Source: Methylobacterium sp. Leaf118
Lineage (GTDB): Bacteria; Pseudomonadota; Alphaproteobacteria; Rhizobiales; Beijerinckiaceae
Reading direction: 5' to 3'
NCBI RefSeq assembly: GCF_920984675.1
Contig: NZ_CAKLBV010000009.1
Location: forward strand, 1-64,000
DNA: 64,000 bases
The stretch's first letter is position 1, and the number at the start of each line of letters is the position of its first letter. Below are positions 63,997 through 64,000 of this stretch, in pieces. A program made the position numbers and the translations under genes. The notes beneath the pieces were generated by a model. The model was given only the letters and a program-made list of their open reading frames with translations. It was not told the origin of the DNA and searched no databases.

Positions 63997-64000
63997 GGGC

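Overview
The window is high-GC, densely coded DNA that looks like an alphaproteobacterial chromosome. A pink-pigmented, bacteriochlorophyll-making methylotroph of the Methylobacterium/Methylorubrum type fits best. This is an inference from a BciA-type 8-vinyl reductase, BLUF and B12-binding regulators, two TonB siderophore uptake loci, an OFA-type anion transporter, an ECF41 sigma factor and orphan TadE/TadG proteins. No rRNA, tRNA or CRISPR array was seen.

Region 1 (1-25 kb) is accessory and partly decayed. It holds a large secreted delta-60/RTX protein, a tyrosine integrase overlapping an amber-interrupted serine resolvase, an AraC-TonB receptor-PepSY iron uptake locus, a cytoplasmic PAS chemoreceptor, TadG/TadE, an IS481 copy with a frameshift, and small exported proteins. 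It also has a xanthine dehydrogenase tail fragment, and a siderophore esterase divergent from a second TonB receptor broken by an in-frame UGA. AT-rich gaps and shared short repeats mark this as a zone of insertion and loss.

Region 2 (25-38 kb) has an ABC exporter, a large exported hydrolase, RsgA, a B12-binding regulator beside a BLUF photoreceptor (together the two halves of an AppA-like light sensor), and an OFA transporter. Next comes a 15-bp minisatellite in front of a NemR-like TetR repressor. Matching operator palindromes precede that repressor gene and a small exported protein/DJ-1 unit. An amidase with an internal deletion follows.

Region 3 (38-55 kb) has a sigma-54-type response regulator with unusual motifs and its Cache histidine kinase, bciA, an ECF41 sigma factor with a membrane partner and a convergent NmrA-type oxidoreductase, a hydrolase, a LysR/nitrilase pair, a DUF485/ActP-like symporter pair, divergent DJ-1-family genes (isonitrile hydratase-like and GlxA-like), a Tat-exported hydrolase and a membrane metallophosphoesterase.

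Region 4 (55-64 kb) is a LysR-controlled operon of a NrtABC/TauABC-like importer, an arylformamidase-like hydrolase and allophanate hydrolase, probably for uptake and breakdown of an amide or ureide nitrogen source. A small glycosyltransferase group follows, including a GT29 sialyltransferase-like protein.

Five copies of a ~112-bp palindromic element lie between genes, often just after stop codons. Its long hairpin shows a compensatory base-pair change between copies.
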